In this document: in pieces, positions 1 through 7,509 of the stretch | Numbering within the stretch: position 1 is the stretch's first letter | Layout of the letters: each line of letters starts with the position of its first letter | Program-made: the position numbers and the translations under genes | Notes under the pieces: model-generated | The model's input: only the letters and a program-made list of their open reading frames with translations | Databases searched by the model: none | What the model was told of the DNA's origin: nothing | Source of the DNA: Glycomyces sp. TRM65418 | Lineage (GTDB): Bacteria > Actinomycetota > Actinomycetes > Mycobacteriales > Micromonosporaceae | Assembly (NCBI RefSeq): GCF_019710475.1 | Contig: NZ_JAJFAX010000004.1 | Span: forward strand, 371,449 to 435,448 | DNA length: 64,000 nucleotides | Reading direction: 5' to 3'

Positions 1-503
1 GCCGCAGCGGTCACGTTGCCGTTCCCGTGCGCCCCGCCCATGACGACCAGCCGCGGGATCCGCTCGGCCAGACGCGGCTCCGACGCGAGCGCGACCGCGA
101 CATTCGTCAGCGGCCCGGTCGCCACGAGCGTCACGTCGGCGTAGGCGTCGTCCAAGTACGCGCCGACGAGGAAGTCGGCCGCCGTCCCGGTCTCGACGGC
201 CGAAGCCGCCTCGGGGAAACCGAGGCCGGCCATCTGGAAGTCGCTGTCCCGGTTCAGGACCTCGCGCGGGATCGGGAGGTCCGGCCGAATGAACGGCCGG
301 TCCGCGCCCGCGTAGACGGGCACCCGGGCGCCGACGTGGTCGAGCGCCCCCAACGTGTTCGCGACGACGTGGTCGAGCGCGACGTTGCCGTTGACCGTCG
401 TGACGGCGACCAGCTCCAGATCGGGATGCCCGACCGCCGCGAAGATCGCGACCGCATCGTCCGAGCCGGTGTCGCAGTCGAGAATGAACCTGGTGGACAA
501 CAC
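1..503 (-). CDS. Nucleoside hydrolase (IunH family), 3' end beyond window
   Basis: This is the N-terminal ~167 residues of an inosine-uridine-preferring nucleoside hydrolase, which cleaves the N-glycosidic bond of ribonucleosides in purine/pyrimidine salvage. The protein starts VLSTRFILDCDTGSDDA and so carries the family's Asp-rich calcium/ribose site (D-x-D-x-x-x-D-D) within its first 17 residues. Further family motifs follow: a TTVNGN-like segment, an NxLGAL segment, and near the window edge VATGPLTNVA and VVMGGA. The start is GTG at 503, preceded by GGGGAG at good spacing. The gene reads off the left edge, so its C-terminal half and stop are not visible. The family assignment is firm; substrate preference cannot be read from the sequence. 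Confidence 0.88.
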   Translation of the reverse strand, partial: MLSTRFILDCDTGSDDAVAIFAAVGHPDLELVAVTTVNGNVALDHVVANTLGALDHVGARVPVYAGADRPFIRPDLPIPREVLNRDSDFQMAGLGFPEAASAVETGTAADFLVGAYLDDAYADVTLVATGPLTNVAVALASEPRLAERIPRLVVMGGAHGNGNVTAA

Positions 504-665
504 GACTCCCCGCTGCTCGAAGGCCCCGACCGGCACGCCCGACGCGACCGCGACGACTGTAACAAGGCGGCGGCGACGACCGCACGGCGATTTGTCGCGG
601 CCGCGGCTCCGGGAAGTCCGTTCCGTTCAAGACGACCGGGCCGCCCCGGCCATAGCGTGGGGGAC

Positions 666-1604
666 ATGCCACGAATCACCGACACCATGCTCGAACGGGC
701 GGCCGAGTTCATCTGGCTCCAAGGCGGCGCCCTCGACCAGCACCGGATGGCCCTGTTCCTCGGCGACGGCGACCGGGACGCCCTGCGGACGGCGCTCGCC
801 GCCCACCGGACCGCGGACGGCGGATTCGCCTACGCGATCGAACCGGACGTGAAAGGCCCTGAGCCGCAACCGCTCTCAGTCATGAGCGCCCTCGCGGTCC
901 TCGACGAGGCCGACGCGCTCGACCAGGCCGCCGCCGAGCCGATCTGCGACTGGCTCACACGGCACACCACCCCGGACGGCGGCGTCCCCGACCTGCTCCC
1001 GAGCATCGCCGCCTATCCGCGACCGCCCTGGGTCGAGCCGTCGCCGCAGGACCGCGGCGGCCTGCTCACCACCGCCCGGACCACCGGGCTGCTCCTCCGG
1101 CACGGCATCGAGCACCCGTGGATCGACGGGGCGACCGCCTTCTGCCGCAAAGCGATCAGCGCACTGGAGACCACGCACCCGTACGAGGTCTTCAGCATCG
1201 TCGCGTTCCTCGACAGCGTCTCCCAGGACCGCGGCCACAATCGTCACCACGACCGGGACTGGGCGGCGGCCGAGGCCGAGCGGATCGGGGCGCTCGTCCG
1301 GGACACCGGGCTCGTCCTGCTCGACCCGGCGAACCCGGACCGGCTCACGCCGCCGCCCGGGTACGCGATCGCGGAGTTCAGCTTCCCCTGCGATTTCGCG
1401 CCGTCGCCGCAGAGCCTCGCGGCCGAGTGGTTCACCGAGGAGGAAATGCGCGCCGCGCTCGACCACCTCGTGTCCGAACAGCGCGAGGACGGCGGCTGGC
1501 CGATCCACTACCGGATCTGGAGCCCCGCGATCGAGCAGCAGGCCCGGCCCGGGTTCACGCTCGCGGCGCTGCGGACCCTCCGGGCGTGGGATCAGTCGGC
1601 CTGA
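666..1604 (+). CDS. Prenyltransferase/squalene-oxidase repeat-like protein
   Basis: A 312-residue protein of the alpha-toroid type related to terpene cyclases and prenyltransferase beta subunits. It has three D-G-G-x repeat cores (DGGFAYAIEP near residue 50, DGGVPDLLP near 103, DGGWPIHY near 280), each opening a helical repeat. The DxDD motif of squalene-hopene cyclases is not evident, so enzymatic activity is uncertain and a binding or structural role is possible. The chosen start is ATG at 666; coding potential upstream in this frame belongs to the antisense of the nucleoside hydrolase. The 3' end overlaps the convergent AraC-family gene by 13 bases. No signal peptide or membrane segment is seen, so the product is probably cytoplasmic. 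Confidence 0.8.
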   Translation: MPRITDTMLERAAEFIWLQGGALDQHRMALFLGDGDRDALRTALAAHRTADGGFAYAIEPDVKGPEPQPLSVMSALAVLDEADALDQAAAEPICDWLTRHTTPDGGVPDLLPSIAAYPRPPWVEPSPQDRGGLLTTARTTGLLLRHGIEHPWIDGATAFCRKAISALETTHPYEVFSIVAFLDSVSQDRGHNRHHDRDWAAAEAERIGALVRDTGLVLLDPANPDRLTPPPGYAIAEFSFPCDFAPSPQSLAAEWFTEEEMRAALDHLVSEQREDGGWPIHYRIWSPAIEQQARPGFTLAALRTLRAWDQSA

Positions 1605-2329
1605 GCCGCGAGCTCGCGCGGGGGCGCGCCCGACCAGCGCCGCATCTGACGGCTCAGATGCGCCTGGTCGGCGTAACCCTGCTCGGCCGCGATACGACTC
1701 CAGTCGGCCCCAGGCCCGGCGGCGGCGAGGGAGCGGCGGAACCGCAGGATCTGCTCCAGCGTCTTCGGGCCGTACCCGGCCGCGGCGACGACGCGGCGGC
1801 GGAGCTGACGCTCGGAATAGCCCAGTTCGCGGGCGAGAACGCCGATGCCCGGCGGGCGGGGGCGGTCCAGGGCTTCCGCGACGGCGACCGCGACGGGATC
1901 GGGGCGGTGCGCTCCCAACCGGGCGGTCAACGCCGCGGCCAAGGCGCCGGCCGCGCGCCACGGGTCGGACGCCGCGGCGAGCCGGTCCTCCAGACGCCGG
2001 ACCTCCCCGCCCCAGAGCAGGTCCAGGCCCGGTTGGGCATCGCGCACGGCCGTCGCCGGGACCTCGCCCAGCAGCGGACGTGCCGCGCCCGGCCGCAGCC
2101 GCACCCCGCAGATCAGCTCACCGGGTGCGAGCGGGACCCGGCGATGGCCCGTGTCCGGTCCGGCGATCTCGAGCCTCCCGTTGCGCCACAGCAGGTCGAG
2201 GCACCCGTCGGGGACCACGCGGGCGTCGGTCGCGCCGGAGCCCGGAGCGCGGCGGACCCACAGGCACGCCGACCACGGGCCCAAGGCCCCTCCCACGGGA
2301 CGCTCCTCGTACCTCGCCGCACCGGCCAC
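1592..2329 (-). CDS. AraC-family transcriptional regulator
   Basis: A 245-residue regulator. The N-terminal half carries the pattern ALGPWSACLWVRR followed by VVPDGCLDLLW, typical of the AraC group with a DUF6597-like sensor domain. The C-terminal ~85 residues hold two helix-turn-helix units: LGYSERQLRRRVVAAAGYGPK, then IAAEQGYADQAHLSRQMRRW, the usual AraC second-helix signature. The GTG at 2329 was chosen because it gives the expected N-terminus; an ORF extension to 2410 would overlap the upstream hydrolase, and a GTG at 2299 has a better-spaced GAGGAG. The gene lies 34 bases downstream of the alpha/beta-hydrolase gene on the same strand, so the pair is probably co-transcribed. Its target and effector are unknown. 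Confidence 0.85.
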   Translation of the reverse strand: MAGAARYEERPVGGALGPWSACLWVRRAPGSGATDARVVPDGCLDLLWRNGRLEIAGPDTGHRRVPLAPGELICGVRLRPGAARPLLGEVPATAVRDAQPGLDLLWGGEVRRLEDRLAAASDPWRAAGALAAALTARLGAHRPDPVAVAVAEALDRPRPPGIGVLARELGYSERQLRRRVVAAAGYGPKTLEQILRFRRSLAAAGPGADWSRIAAEQGYADQAHLSRQMRRWSGAPPRELAAQAD

Positions 2330-2363
2330 CCCTCCAACGTAACGCCGGGGACCGACACCGGTC

Positions 2364-3263
2364 TCAGACGGCGAGAGGGATCCGACGCAGGTCCTCAACG
2401 ACCGTGGCATAGGGGAGGCCGTCGAGGGGCTCGTCGGCGAAGAAGCGGGCCATGAGGTCGACGAGTTCGTTCGGCCGCTCCAAGTGAATGAGATGGTCGG
2501 CGCGGGCCAGCTCCACGTACCAGCTCTCGGGGCACGAGAACGCGAGCTCGCGGCACAGCGCGGGCGGCGTGAGCGTGTCGTGCTCGCCCGTGGTGAAGAG
2601 CGTCGGCACCGCCGGCGGAACCGACGTGTCGATGAGGTCCCGGGCGAGCAGCCGATGCGTGTTGGCGACGAACTTCGCGAGGTCCTCCTCGTCGGCGGCG
2701 CCGAAACGCATCGACAGGACGCGGTGCACGACGGCCTTCGCGGCGATGTCCGGGTGCGGGCTCATGAGCGCGTCCACCGCCGCGGGCCCGAACTGCTCGC
2801 GCGGCCCCGACTCGGCCAGCGCGACGGCGGCGCGCATCATCGGACGCGACGCCTCCGGGATGACGCCCATCGTCCCCGCGAGCACCATCCGGGCGATCCG
2901 CTCGGGATGGGTCTGCGCCAGCCGGTAGCCGACCGAGGAGCCGTACGAGCCCGCGAACAGGTTGACCCGTTCGACCCCCAGGTCGTCGAGCAGACGCACC
3001 AGCGCCTGAGCGGGGATGTCCGGACCGAGATAGGGCGGCAGCAGGTCGGCCCGGCCCCAACCGGGCAGGTCCGGGCAGATCACGTCGGCGAACGCGAGCA
3101 GCCCCTGCTCGACCCGGCCCCAGTCCTCTTTGCGGTGCAGGGCCCCGCCGACGAGCACCACCGGATCCAGGCGCGGCGTCTCCGAGCGGGTCCGGCGCGA
3201 CCAGAACGTGTACCCGGCCAGGCGGTGCTTATCGGTGGTCGCGGGGATGGCATTGCGCGGCAT
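2364..3263 (-). CDS. Alpha/beta hydrolase
   Basis: A 299-residue alpha/beta-hydrolase-fold protein. The nucleophile elbow is A-G-S-Y-G with Ser107, the acid is probably Asp229 in GEHDTLTPP, and the histidine is His257 or His260 in the segment RADHLIHLE. An oxyanion-hole region is suggested by LVGGALHRKEDW near residue 38. The predicted triad is complete, so an active esterase or hydrolase is likely, but the substrate cannot be inferred. ATG at 3263 has GGGAG at about 6 bases. It is the first gene of a probable two-gene unit with the AraC regulator just downstream. No signal peptide is visible, so the product should be cytoplasmic. Confidence 0.85.
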   Translation of the reverse strand: MPRNAIPATTDKHRLAGYTFWSRRTRSETPRLDPVVLVGGALHRKEDWGRVEQGLLAFADVICPDLPGWGRADLLPPYLGPDIPAQALVRLLDDLGVERVNLFAGSYGSSVGYRLAQTHPERIARMVLAGTMGVIPEASRPMMRAAVALAESGPREQFGPAAVDALMSPHPDIAAKAVVHRVLSMRFGAADEEDLAKFVANTHRLLARDLIDTSVPPAVPTLFTTGEHDTLTPPALCRELAFSCPESWYVELARADHLIHLERPNELVDLMARFFADEPLDGLPYATVVEDLRRIPLAV

Positions 3264-3740
3264 GGAGGCTCCCGTTCGAGGTTCGCGGCACGCCTGACGG
3301 TGCCGGAGATACGGGAGATCACCCTAGTAGCCCAAATGCGAATTTCTGGTATTTTGCCCGAGAGGCGAGCGTATGTCCGTCATCTGAGTGACCGGCGGGT
3401 TCACGGGCCGGGACCATGGGCTCACCGCCGATACCCGTCGGCCCGGCCCCACAGATCCGCTCCGGCCCGGAAACCGGGCCGGAGGGGCGCGTCCTCGACT
3501 GCCACGCGGGCCGAGAGGCCCGCCGCAGGCGCGGCCCCGCAGGCGGCTGCTCGGCAACTCCACGAGCCGAAGGACCGGCCCGCCGCCGACGCAGCCCCGC
3601 AGGCGACTGCTCGGCAACGCGACTCCGCCGACCGAGGGACCGACCCGCCGAAGACACGGCCCGCGTCCACTCACCAGAGCCGACCGGCCTTCGCCGATGC
3701 GACCGACCCCCTTCGCGGACCCGACCGGCCCCCAGCCCTG
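3264..3740. other. Intergenic region with a ~60-bp tandem repeat
   Basis: No convincing gene lies in this 477-base gap between the hydrolase start and the ABC gene stop. The left part must hold the hydrolase promoter; a TAGGGT hexamer reads leftward at 3326-3321, but no clear -35 accompanies it. The middle carries an imperfect tandem repeat (3531-3655). Open frames here are short and have no recognisable content. Confidence 0.5.
3531..3655. repeat. Imperfect ~60-bp direct tandem repeat
   Basis: Copies begin at 3531 and 3591, exactly 60 bases apart. Both open with GC(G/A)GCCCCGCAGGCG followed by (G/A)CTGCTCGGCAAC, then diverge; the second copy is about 5 bases longer. A shorter GCCCGCCGCAGGCG element precedes the first copy. 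The repeat is non-coding and lies 3' of the ABC exporter operon. Confidence 0.6.
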
Positions 3741-5492
3741 CTACACCGCGACGCCCTTCCACGCCCCCCACAGGCTCGCATACGCGCCGCCCGACTCGAG
3801 CAGCTCCGCGTGGCTGCCCTCCTCCACGATGCGGCCGTCCTGCACCACCGCGATCCGGTCGGCCGACTCGGCCGCCTGGAGCTGATGCGCGATCGCGATG
3901 ACCGTGCGGCCGTCCAACGCCGCCGCGAGCGACGCCTCCACATTCCCCGCGCTGCCCGGATCGATCCCCGCGGTCGCCTCGTCCAGGATCACCACGTCCG
4001 GATCCGCGAGAATCACCCGCGCCAACGCCAACTGCTGCGCCTCCGCCAGATTCAACCGGTGGTGCTCCTCGCCGAGCATCGTGTCCAAACCCTCGGGCAG
4101 ATCCGCCGCCCACCGCGCGTCGACGGCGGCGAGCGCCCCCAGCAACGCCTCGTCCCCGGCCTCGGGCGCCGCCAAGTTGAGATTCTCCCGCAGCGACGCA
4201 GTGAAGATGTAATGCTCCTGCGTCACCAGGACCACCTTGCGGCGCAGCACTTCCAAGGGAACATCCGCCACGGGCGCACCGCCGAGCGTCACCGAACCGG
4301 CCCGAGGCCGGTCGATCCCCGCGATGAGCCGCGCGATCGTCGACTTCCCCGCACCTGACGGGCCCACCACCACCAGGCGCTCCCCGCGCCGCGGGTGCAG
4401 ACTCAAACCGTGCAGCACGTCCGGGCCGTCGCCGTACCCGAACGTCACGTCGTCCAAGCGCACCTCCGCACCCGACGGGACCGCGTCCCGGACCTCGTCC
4501 GGCATGAGATGCACGCCCTCCACACGGGCCATCGCCGCCCCGCCCATCTGGAACTCGCTGAGCGACAGCATCGACCGGAACACCGGGCCGTCCAGACGCA
4601 ACGTCAGCATCGCCACCGCCACGACCTCGCCCACCGTCACCGCACCGTCCAAATACCACAGGCCGCCCACGACCGTCACGACCACCGCCGGCGTCAGGAA
4701 CGTCAGGTCCGTCGCCGGGAAGAACCAGGTCTGCAACCGGATGATGCCCCTGAGCCGGTCCATGTGCGTCGCCGCCCGCGCATACCCGGCCTCGCCGCGC
4801 TCGGCCTGCATCCGGTAGGCCGCCACCGTCTGCGAACCCGCCGCCGACGCCGTCGTCGTCTCGGCGATCTCGCTCATCGCCGCCCGCTCGCTCAAGAACA
4901 CCGGACTCGCCAGACGCAGATAGCGGCGCGCCGCGAACACCAGCATCGGCATGCCCACCAGGAACAGCAGCCCGAGCTTCCAATTGACCACGAACGCCGC
5001 CACGATGATCACCGTGCCCTCGATCATCGCCACCGCCACCTCCGGCGCGGTCTTGCGCAGCAGCTCCGCGACCGCCCCCACATCACCCGCCGTGCGCGTC
5101 GCCAGGTCGCCGGTCCCGGCGCGCTCCACCGTGCCCAGCGGCAGACGCAGCACCCGGTCGATGAACGACTCGCGCAGACGCGCCGCAGCGCGCTCCCCGA
5201 GCCGGTAGCCCAGGCGACGGCCGGTGCGCAGGAGCACCAGCTGCAGCACCACGCACGCCACGATCGCCCCGCACACCAAGTCCACACGAGACGCCGTCCA
5301 ACCGGTGCCGATCCCGTCGATCACCTCGCCCAGCATCACCGGCAGCGCCGCGCCCGCCCCCGCGGCCAACACGTACAGGACCACGACGACCGCGAACGCA
5401 CGGCGGTCGGCGAGGACCAGACGCTTGATCGCCTCGAACATCGCGGCCCGGCCGGCGACCGGCAGGCGAGCGGCAGTGGGGTCGGTGCTCAT
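3741..5492 (-). CDS. ABC exporter half-transporter, permease-ATPase fusion (catalytic-site subunit)
   Basis: A 583-residue ABC exporter half-transporter with about six membrane segments (residues ~25-310) followed by one nucleotide-binding domain. Walker A is intact (GPSGAGKST, ~residue 374), Walker B is intact (VVILDEATAG, ~498) and the H-loop His is present (IAIAHQ, ~535). The ABC signature is degenerate: LNLAEAQQ replaces LSGGQQQ (~478). Its partner at 5492-7177 has the reverse pattern, so the two should form a heterodimer with one working ATP site. ATG at 5492 shares its first base with the partner's TGA stop (TGATG), which suggests translational coupling; GGAG lies ~6 bases upstream. The substrate is unknown; lipid, peptide or drug export are all possible. 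Confidence 0.88.
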   Translation of the reverse strand: MSTDPTAARLPVAGRAAMFEAIKRLVLADRRAFAVVVVLYVLAAGAGAALPVMLGEVIDGIGTGWTASRVDLVCGAIVACVVLQLVLLRTGRRLGYRLGERAAARLRESFIDRVLRLPLGTVERAGTGDLATRTAGDVGAVAELLRKTAPEVAVAMIEGTVIIVAAFVVNWKLGLLFLVGMPMLVFAARRYLRLASPVFLSERAAMSEIAETTTASAAGSQTVAAYRMQAERGEAGYARAATHMDRLRGIIRLQTWFFPATDLTFLTPAVVVTVVGGLWYLDGAVTVGEVVAVAMLTLRLDGPVFRSMLSLSEFQMGGAAMARVEGVHLMPDEVRDAVPSGAEVRLDDVTFGYGDGPDVLHGLSLHPRRGERLVVVGPSGAGKSTIARLIAGIDRPRAGSVTLGGAPVADVPLEVLRRKVVLVTQEHYIFTASLRENLNLAAPEAGDEALLGALAAVDARWAADLPEGLDTMLGEEHHRLNLAEAQQLALARVILADPDVVILDEATAGIDPGSAGNVEASLAAALDGRTVIAIAHQLQAAESADRIAVVQDGRIVEEGSHAELLESGGAYASLWGAWKGVAV

Positions 5493-7177
5493 CAGGACTC
5501 CTGCCTGGACGTGAGGGATCGGTACTCGTCTTGCAGCGACAGCTCGGCGTGGGACCCCACGGCGCGGACCTTGCCGTCCACCATCCAGGCGACCTGGTCG
5601 GCACGCGCCAGCCACAGCGGGGAGGCCGTCACCACCGCGGTCGCGCGGCCCGCCCGAGCGGCGGACATGCGCTCGGCGATGAGCGACTCGGTGTGGGCGT
5701 CGACCGCCGAGGTCGGCTCGACCGCGAGGAGGACCTCCGCGTCGGCCGCGAGCGCCCGGGCGAGCCGCAGGCGCTGGCGCTGGCCGCCGGAGAGGTTCCT
5801 GCCGCCGTTGGTGACCTCGCCGTCGAGCGTGGACCCGAGGCTGGAGTACACGTCCGCGGCGCAGGCGGCTTCGATCGCGGCGAGCGCGCGGGGCTCGTCG
5901 ACGCGGAGCGTCTCACCGAGGGTCTGGGCGAACAGGTAGTCCTCGCGAAGCAGCAGGATCCGCTCGCGGACCTCCTCCAACGCCAGGTCGGCGAGCTTCG
6001 TGCCGCCCCACTCGGCCCCGGACTCGCGGTAGCGGGACAGGCGCTCCATCGCGGCCTCGGCCGGCTTGGCCTCGGCGCTGACGACGACGGTGAGCCGACC
6101 CGGTTCGATCGCCAGGCCCGACTCGGGGTCGCGCAGCGCACCGGCCGCCCCGCGGGCGGCGCCCTCGTCGGCGATGTCGCTTCTGGTGGCGAAGAACGCG
6201 GTGAGCCGCCGCGAGGCGACCTGCGCGGCGATCACGGCCTGGGCCATGCCGATCATGGCCCCGGAGTGCTGCGCCACGAGCGCGGTGACGCCGAACGCGG
6301 CCGACAGTTCGCCCACGGTGATCGATTCGCGCAACGCCAGCCGGGCCCCGACCCACGTCACGGCCGCGATCAGCGCCAGCGGCAGGCTCGCGCGCAGCCC
6401 CTGGACCCACGAATCGGCCGTCGCGACGCCGTACCCGGCCTCCCGCAGGTTCGTCGAGGCTTCCTTGTAACGGCGGGAGAACTGGGCCTCCCCGCCGACC
6501 CCGCGCAGCACGCGGAGCCCGCCGACGACGTCGGTGGCCTGGCCGGTGAGCGTGGCGACCGAGGAGCGGTAGGCGATCTGGTGGTGCTGCAGCCGGCTGA
6601 GCACGGGCCCGACGACGCACCCGATGAACAGCACCCCGCCGGCCGCGACCGCCCCGAGGGCCGGGCTGGCGTTCCACAGCAGCGCCGAACCCACGCCCAA
6701 CATGACCAGGCCCATCCAGCCGAAACCGAGCTGGAAGATGAACGAACCGGTCTTGTGAGCGTCCTCAGTGGAGAGATTCACCATCTCCCCGGGGGAGACC
6801 GCCCCGCGCACGCCGGTCCCGGCCCGGTTGAGATGGTCGGTCAGGTTCCGCACCGTGCGCACCCGCGCGTGCGACTCGGCCATGAACAGGGCCCGATACC
6901 CGCCCACGAACACCCACGACGACGCGACCGCCACGACGACGAGCACGATCGACCAGGGCAGCAGCGGCTCGACAGTCCTCGCGACGAGCACCTCGTCGAT
7001 GATCTTGGAGATCGTCCACGGCAGCAGGATCCAGGCCGTGCCCGAAAGGCTCAGCAAGATGAACCCGAGGGTGACCAGGCCCGTCTGTGCTCGGGCGACA
7101 TACCACAAGTACCGCCAGGGATCGGCGGGGATGTCCGAGGGGGACAGCGCGGGAGGGCGCAGCGGGTTCGGGTTCAC
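5492..7177 (-). CDS. ABC exporter half-transporter with degenerate ATPase core
   Basis: A 561-residue permease-ATPase fusion: six membrane segments (residues ~35-300), then a strongly altered nucleotide-binding domain. The P-loop region reads VVVSAEAKPAEAAME (~362), with no GxxGxGKS/T. Walker B reads EVLLAVEPTSAVD, with Val in place of the metal-coordinating Asp. The H-loop position reads VVTASPLWLA, with no His. In contrast the signature LSGGQRQR (~459) is perfect. This subunit therefore probably donates only its signature motif to the site formed with the downstream partner. The preferred start is GTG at 7177, because a TACGTT hexamer ends 8 bases upstream (leaderless pattern). A TTG at 7186 is the alternative. 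Confidence 0.87.
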   Translation of the reverse strand: MNPNPLRPPALSPSDIPADPWRYLWYVARAQTGLVTLGFILLSLSGTAWILLPWTISKIIDEVLVARTVEPLLPWSIVLVVVAVASSWVFVGGYRALFMAESHARVRTVRNLTDHLNRAGTGVRGAVSPGEMVNLSTEDAHKTGSFIFQLGFGWMGLVMLGVGSALLWNASPALGAVAAGGVLFIGCVVGPVLSRLQHHQIAYRSSVATLTGQATDVVGGLRVLRGVGGEAQFSRRYKEASTNLREAGYGVATADSWVQGLRASLPLALIAAVTWVGARLALRESITVGELSAAFGVTALVAQHSGAMIGMAQAVIAAQVASRRLTAFFATRSDIADEGAARGAAGALRDPESGLAIEPGRLTVVVSAEAKPAEAAMERLSRYRESGAEWGGTKLADLALEEVRERILLLREDYLFAQTLGETLRVDEPRALAAIEAACAADVYSSLGSTLDGEVTNGGRNLSGGQRQRLRLARALAADAEVLLAVEPTSAVDAHTESLIAERMSAARAGRATAVVTASPLWLARADQVAWMVDGKVRAVGSHAELSLQDEYRSLTSRQES

Positions 7178-7185
7178 AACTCTCA

Positions 7186-7215
7186 AACGTAAGCGCGCTG
7201 CTAGCCGAGCGGCAA
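7186..7215 (-). promoter_or_regulatory. Candidate promoter of the ABC operon (leaderless)
   Basis: Reading leftward, TTGCCG is followed after an 18-base spacer by TACGTT (7191-7186). The GTG start at 7177 begins 8 bases past the -10, so transcription would begin at or next to the start codon. No Shine-Dalgarno sequence is present, consistent with a leaderless mRNA. Confidence 0.5.
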
Positions 7216-7319
7216 GGTGTTATTCGACTCTGGCTGGTGTGATGAGGCCCGCAGCGCGGGCGGTGCATGGTGCTTCGACCCGCAATGCGGTGCGGTGGCT
7301 CCATCGGCGATGCGAGTTT

Positions 7320-7355
7320 CGCGTGGCGGCCGAGTCCGGACTCGGCCGCCACGCG
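7320..7355. repeat. Perfect 36-bp palindrome
   Basis: The half-site CGCGTGGCGGCCGAGTCC (7320-7337) is followed directly by its exact reverse complement (7338-7355), with no spacer. It could fold as a cruciform or RNA hairpin, or bind a dimeric protein. It lies in non-coding DNA about 150 bases upstream of the ABC operon promoter and has no adjacent T-run. Confidence 0.75.
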
Positions 7356-7509
7356 TGCCCCCATGGAGGCGGAGGCTCCTGCAGGGACCGCACGCGGGCG
7401 GCTTCCCGCGCGCGGCCTCGGTATGGCGACGTTCGCGAATCCCCTATGTCGCCGCCATCCCGCAAGAGCCAGATGGCTTTTTTGCTATCTACTACAACAT
7501 GATCCGTAG

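Larger units (their letters stand above)
7178..7509. other. Intergenic region with a 36-bp perfect palindrome
   Basis: No gene is supported in this 332-base gap between two leftward units. Besides the ABC promoter at its left end it contains a perfect palindrome (7320-7355). The right third, around 7470-7505, is unusually AT-rich, with a run of six T and TACTACAACATG. It could hold the transcription end of the YyaL-type gene, but no standard hairpin plus U-tract is seen there. Confidence 0.45.
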
